A stretch of 8,454 nt of DNA from Lentisphaerota bacterium (GTDB taxonomy: Bacteria; Verrucomicrobiota; Lentisphaeria; Oligosphaerales; JAFGRS01): assembly GCA_012514865.1 (NCBI GenBank), contig JAAYZO010000467.1, forward strand, positions 1 to 8,454, written 5' to 3'. Both the position numbers and the translations under genes were made by a program. The notes beneath the pieces were generated by a model. That model was not told the DNA's origin, ran no database searches, and saw nothing but the letters and a program-made list of their open reading frames with translations. This document shows positions 6,083 to 8,454 of the stretch, one piece after another. Within the stretch, counting starts at the first letter, position 1. Every line of letters begins with the position of its first letter.

Positions 6083-6143
6083 CCCGGCTGGGCCGGGGGA
6101 TCCACGGCGTTGCCCGTGGCCCCCCGGCCCGGCCGGGCTTTCT
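6083..6143 (+). terminator. Strong hairpin terminator after pckG
   Basis: Bases 6083-6099 pair with 6121-6137 over 17 consecutive pairs, one of them G-T. Inside the loop CCACGG (6102-6107) pairs with CCGTGG (6114-6119). CTTTCT follows the stem. The T-run is short, but the stem is exceptionally stable and begins 18 bases past the pckG stop. The inner part, GGCGTTGCCC, also resembles the hairpin at 2258-2276. The remaining bases to 6249 hold no gene. Confidence 0.75.
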
Positions 6144-6241
6144 CCAGGCAGGGGCCTCCGGCGTCTGGGTCCTCTCCCACCTTGGCGTTCCTGGCGGCTT
6201 GGCGAGAGAGAGAATCCGGCCTTCTTCCCCCTGAGCCCGGC

Positions 6242-6260
6242 CGGGCGCGTCAGGCGCCCG
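6242..6260 (-). terminator. Small hairpin across the DUF2294 stop codon
   Basis: CGGGCGC (6242-6248) pairs with GCGCCCG (6254-6260) around a 5-base loop containing part of the stop codon. No T-run follows on the minus strand, so a terminator role is weak. Confidence 0.2.
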
Positions 6261-6627
6261 CCTGGGCCACTCTGGGCACGCCGTCCAGGGCGAAGAGGAT
6301 GACACGCTCGCCGGTGGTCGTGCTGATGTCGGTGTGCATGCTCCGTACCGCGCAGCCGGTGATGTCGCGGATGATCGCCTCCAGGAGCGGCCGGGCCTTC
6401 TCCAGCAGCTCGATGCGGACCTGCTTGATCAGGTTGCGGCCGTGGGTGCCGCTCTCGATGGTCGCCAGGCTCTTCTCGGCGGGCGTGAGCACGCCGCGGA
6501 GGCGAATCAGGACCATGTCATCGATGATCCAGCTCCGGGTCTCCTCCGGGCCGCGCCCCATGTACTCCCTCTCGAAGGTGATGATGGCCTCGCAGATCTC
6601 GGCTTCGAGCTGGCCTTTGCTCTTCAT
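6250..6627 (-). CDS. DUF2294 / MpsC-family protein
   Basis: This 125-residue protein matches the DUF2294 family (Pfam PF10057) over nearly its whole length. Visible family features are the N-terminal KGQLEAEICEAIITFEREYMG (cut here as residues 4-24), GRGPEETRSWIIDDMVLIRL (24-43), the GVLTPAEK segment (45-52) and the C-terminal MHTDISTTTGERVILFALD region (97-115). The family carries the name MpsC after a Staphylococcus aureus locus linked to membrane potential generation, where MpsA and MpsB are partners; neither partner is in this window. There is no signal peptide or membrane segment, so the protein is probably cytosolic. The start at 6627 gives the family N-terminus, although only a weak GGA precedes it. 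It lies about 24 bases beyond the palindromic element at 6651-6861, which probably holds or disrupts its upstream region. Confidence 0.85.
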   Translation of the reverse strand: MKSKGQLEAEICEAIITFEREYMGRGPEETRSWIIDDMVLIRLRGVLTPAEKSLATIESGTHGRNLIKQVRIELLEKARPLLEAIIRDITGCAVRSMHTDISTTTGERVILFALDGVPRVAQAGA

Positions 6628-6650
6628 GGTATCCAGTTCCGGCTGGGCAT

Positions 6651-6861
6651 TCTTAGCCTGACCTATTCACGCGCCGCACGGCGGCCCGTGATCAGGGCAC
6701 CCTTCGGGCTTCGACGCGAGGCACTTGCGGCCTCTTGCTCAGGGCTAACCTTGAGCAAGCGGCGCACCGCGACGCGCGTCGAAACTTGCGCCGCAGTACA
6801 TTGCGGCGCAAGTGGATGGTGAGCGAAGCATCCGCGCTTCGCGAATAATCCAGGTTAGGAT
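6651..6861. mobile_element. MITE-like palindromic element, no transposase
   Basis: Imperfect terminal inverted repeats frame the block: 6651-6668 against the complement of 6843-6860 agrees at 13 of 18 positions. Inside are a hairpin at 6667-6691 (TCACG/CGTGA and GCCGC/GCGGC, ACG loop), a 9-bp outer stem TTCGACGCG/CGCGTCGAA (6710-6718, 6775-6783) enclosing CTTGCTCA/TGAGCAAG (6734-6741, 6752-6759), a perfect 12-bp hairpin (6784-6795, 6802-6813) and GCGAAGC/GCTTCGC (6823-6829, 6836-6842). The block almost fills the gap between two minus-strand genes. It has no ORF of its own. A non-autonomous element is the likeliest reading; a structured RNA is the alternative. Confidence 0.5.
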
Positions 6862-6895
6862 TCGTCACCGGCTGGCTGACGCGGCCTGCCCCGCC

Positions 6896-8107
6896 TCAGC
6901 TCACCGACTCGATGACCTCGCGCGCGATGCGGACCCAGTTGCGGACGCGCTCAGGGTCGCCCTGGACGGTCTCCACATCCTTGAGGGTGATGTCGACGCA
7001 GCAGCCCCGGCAGGCCTCGAGGTCCTGGCGGAGGATGCGCCGGACGCGCTCCGGGTCCCAGCCGTAGCCGACCATGTCCGAGGGGCTCGGTCGGTAGCTG
7101 ATGACGTAGTCGCGCCCGATCTGCTCGGCGCAGCGGGCGACGTTGGCGGCCGGTGCCACGGCAATGCGGCGCAGGTTCGGTATCTGCCGGAGCATGTCGA
7201 TTTTCCCGGTCAGGTCCTCGCAGCAGCCGTAGGAGACCAGGCCGAACTGCTCCATGATAGGGCGCTGATAGCGCAGGAGGAACTCCTCATGGAACCGCGG
7301 CGAGACCAGGGTGAACTCCTGCGCCGCCATGAAGCACCAGAGCTGGCGCCGAGAGGCGCCGCGGGCGCTGGCCGCCGGTGCCGGGAGTTCCTCGGCGTAG
7401 GGCGCCGACTGGTTGATGTGGTTGCAGAGGCCCCAGTCGCCCGCCGCCTCGGCCTGCGCCTGACAGCGCAGGACGCCGTCGCGCATGAAGGCCAGGAGGT
7501 CGTGCAGCCACTCCGGGCGGTCGTACATGTCGAGCATGAAGTTCTCGATGCCGCGCAGCGCCCCCAGATCGGTCGACAGGTCGGCATGCCAGCCGCTGAG
7601 GAAGGGCCCGCGGTCGAGATTGATCGTGATCAGGTCGCCAATCGCGTCCTGGACCCGCGCCAGACGCCGCGCCGTCGCCGCCTCGTCAATCGCGTGCTGC
7701 GGCGGCTTCAGCCCCGCGACATCCTCCGGCGCCTTGATCGCGTAGTCGGCCTTGTACGAGCCGCCCGGGTCGGCGGCGTGCTCGCGATGGCTCTGCAGAC
7801 CCCAGGTCGTGCAGGTGTGCACCGCCCCGACCGTCACCCACGGCTCGAGGATGTAGTCGTCACGGAAGGTGCTCCGGAACAGGCTCTGGCGCAGGAACGA
7901 CTCGTAGGGATGATAGAACCGGTCCCGGCACTGCAGCGCGGCCTCGGGCATCTCGTCCCAGGCAAAGGTGCGCACCCAGACCGGAATCGGCGTCGGCTTG
8001 AGGCTGTTGTGACGCCGCCACAGGTCGCGCCGGCGAGATTGGTCAGGGTCGGCACAGACCTCGACATAGCGCTTCGTCAGATCACGCAGGATTGCCGTGT
8101 CGTCCAT
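6896..8107 (-). CDS. Uroporphyrinogen decarboxylase-family protein (methyltransferase-like)
   Basis: The 403-residue product resembles the diverged URO-D superfamily that includes corrinoid:thiol methyltransferases (MtaA/CmuA type), not the haem enzyme HemE. Seen features are RDLWRRHNSLKP (27-38), which is common at the N-terminus of these diverged members, GDLITINLDRG (157-167), FMLDMYDRPEWLHDLLAFM (190-208) and VSYGCCEDLTGKID (291-304), with HINQ (230-233) and Cys228/295/296 as possible metal ligands. The C-terminal part ends in a helix typical of the barrel. The start was set at ATG 8107 because GGAG precedes it by seven bases; ATG 8113, two codons earlier, is nearly as good but sits too close. 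An in-frame extension to 8263 is low in similarity and rich in simple repeats. No corrinoid protein gene is nearby, so the substrate is unknown. Confidence 0.8.
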   Translation of the reverse strand: MDDTAILRDLTKRYVEVCADPDQSRRRDLWRRHNSLKPTPIPVWVRTFAWDEMPEAALQCRDRFYHPYESFLRQSLFRSTFRDDYILEPWVTVGAVHTCTTWGLQSHREHAADPGGSYKADYAIKAPEDVAGLKPPQHAIDEAATARRLARVQDAIGDLITINLDRGPFLSGWHADLSTDLGALRGIENFMLDMYDRPEWLHDLLAFMRDGVLRCQAQAEAAGDWGLCNHINQSAPYAEELPAPAASARGASRRQLWCFMAAQEFTLVSPRFHEEFLLRYQRPIMEQFGLVSYGCCEDLTGKIDMLRQIPNLRRIAVAPAANVARCAEQIGRDYVISYRPSPSDMVGYGWDPERVRRILRQDLEACRGCCVDITLKDVETVQGDPERVRNWVRIAREVIESVS

Positions 8108-8239
8108 CGTCATGCTCCGCGGTTGTCTGTGGAGTCCAACGGGAGGAAATGGCCCCTCCCGGGCGGCACGCCTCTGAAACGTACCCCTCATCAAGGCCGG
8201 CCGCCACCGCTGGCGTGGCCCGCGGCGGCGTCTTGCACC

Positions 8240-8266
8240 GTCCACCCTGTCCACGCCGTCCATCGG
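8240..8266. repeat. 9-base tandem repeat, three units
   Basis: GTCCACCCT, GTCCACGCC and GTCCATCGG follow directly, sharing GTCCA at nine-base spacing. On the minus strand this reads as the repetitive N-terminal extension rejected for the methyltransferase-like gene. Confidence 0.6.
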
Positions 8267-8325
8267 GACTCAACCACGAATTCACACGAATAGACCCAGT
8301 GCAGGCTCTGCCCGCAACCCAAAGG

Positions 8326-8348
8326 GTCGAGGGTCGGGTGTCGAGGGT
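8326..8348. repeat. Direct repeat GTCGAGGGT, 14-base spacing
   Basis: GTCGAGGGT occurs at 8326-8334 and 8340-8348 with five bases between. It belongs to the same simple-repeat spacer. Confidence 0.5.
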
Positions 8349-8390
8349 TGGCTCTACCGGGCCGCGGGAACGCGGCCGCCGCGCCCAAGA

Positions 8391-8430
8391 CACGGACGAA
8401 CACTGACGGGCACGGACGGACACGGACGCG
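8391..8430. repeat. 10-base tandem repeat, four units
   Basis: Four consecutive decamers begin CACGGACG, CACTGACG, CACGGACG and CACGGACG, each followed by two variable bases. The period is close to one helical turn. The tract lies near the window edge, so the gene it may relate to is not visible. Confidence 0.7.
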
Positions 8431-8454
8431 ATCTTCGGGCACGGGGTCGGGCCA

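Larger units (their letters stand above)
8114..8454. other. Gene-free spacer with simple repeats
   Basis: No gene is supported in this 341-base stretch upstream of the minus-strand methyltransferase-like gene. It holds the three tandem repeat tracts listed separately, and a CACGAA pair near 8275-8290 like that at 67-82. No promoter with good hexamers was found for the gene downstream. Confidence 0.55.

Noticed and set aside
8108..8263. N-terminal extension of the URO-D-family gene to 8263
   Set aside because: The added residues come from simple tandem repeats and lack family similarity; GGAG fits the start at 8107.
6812..8293. 493-codon plus-strand frame opposite the URO-D-family gene
   Set aside because: The minus-strand product has family motifs, while this one is low in complexity and begins inside the palindromic element.
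8391..8430. CRISPR-like array
   Set aside because: Units are ten bases long and directly adjacent, without spacers or cas genes.

Overview
The window is GC-rich bacterial chromosome, roughly two thirds G+C or more by eye. It carries housekeeping and metabolic genes separated by unusually repeat-rich spacers. No phage genes, transposase, tRNA, rRNA or CRISPR array was found. The mix of a GTP-type PEP carboxykinase, a diverged uroporphyrinogen-decarboxylase-like methyltransferase and spacers full of small palindromes and simple repeats recalls little-cultured lineages such as Armatimonadota, Hydrogenedentota or the PVC group. That placement is inference; no marker gene settles it.

Plus strand, 1-2106: a repeat-bearing leader (1-306), then argG (argininosuccinate synthase, 307-1509), a GC-rich gap with a terminator-like hairpin, and panD (aspartate 1-decarboxylase, 1747-2106). 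Both enzymes use aspartate, one for arginine and one for pantothenate/CoA.

Plus strand, 2107-2834: about 730 bases without a recognised gene, but full of structure. In order it holds a hairpin behind panD, a run of three triloop hairpins, a 33-base inverted repeat, two overlapping tiny ORFs (the second with an ideal Shine-Dalgarno), a candidate promoter, a 6-bp hairpin, a textbook intrinsic terminator (2669-2721) and three 15-base direct repeats. The terminator lies 113 bases ahead of the next gene, so this could be an attenuation leader or a small RNA gene.

Plus strand, 2835-6143: an OFA-like MFS transporter (2835-4274) whose last ~95 residues do not look like transporter, overlapping by 10 bases the start of pckG (GTP-dependent PEP carboxykinase, 4265-6064). 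A 17-bp stem closes the unit. Carboxylate uptake feeding into gluconeogenesis is a possible link, but it is inferred from adjacency only.

Minus strand, 8113-6250: a uroporphyrinogen-decarboxylase-family protein (8107-6896), then a gap almost filled by a ~210-base palindromic element with imperfect terminal inverted repeats (6651-6861), then a DUF2294/MpsC-family protein (6627-6250). The last 340 bases hold no gene but contain simple tandem repeats with 9-, 10- and 14-base spacing.

The points most worth checking are the MITE-like element at 6651-6861, the leader with a terminator before the transporter, and the transporter's anomalous C-terminus.
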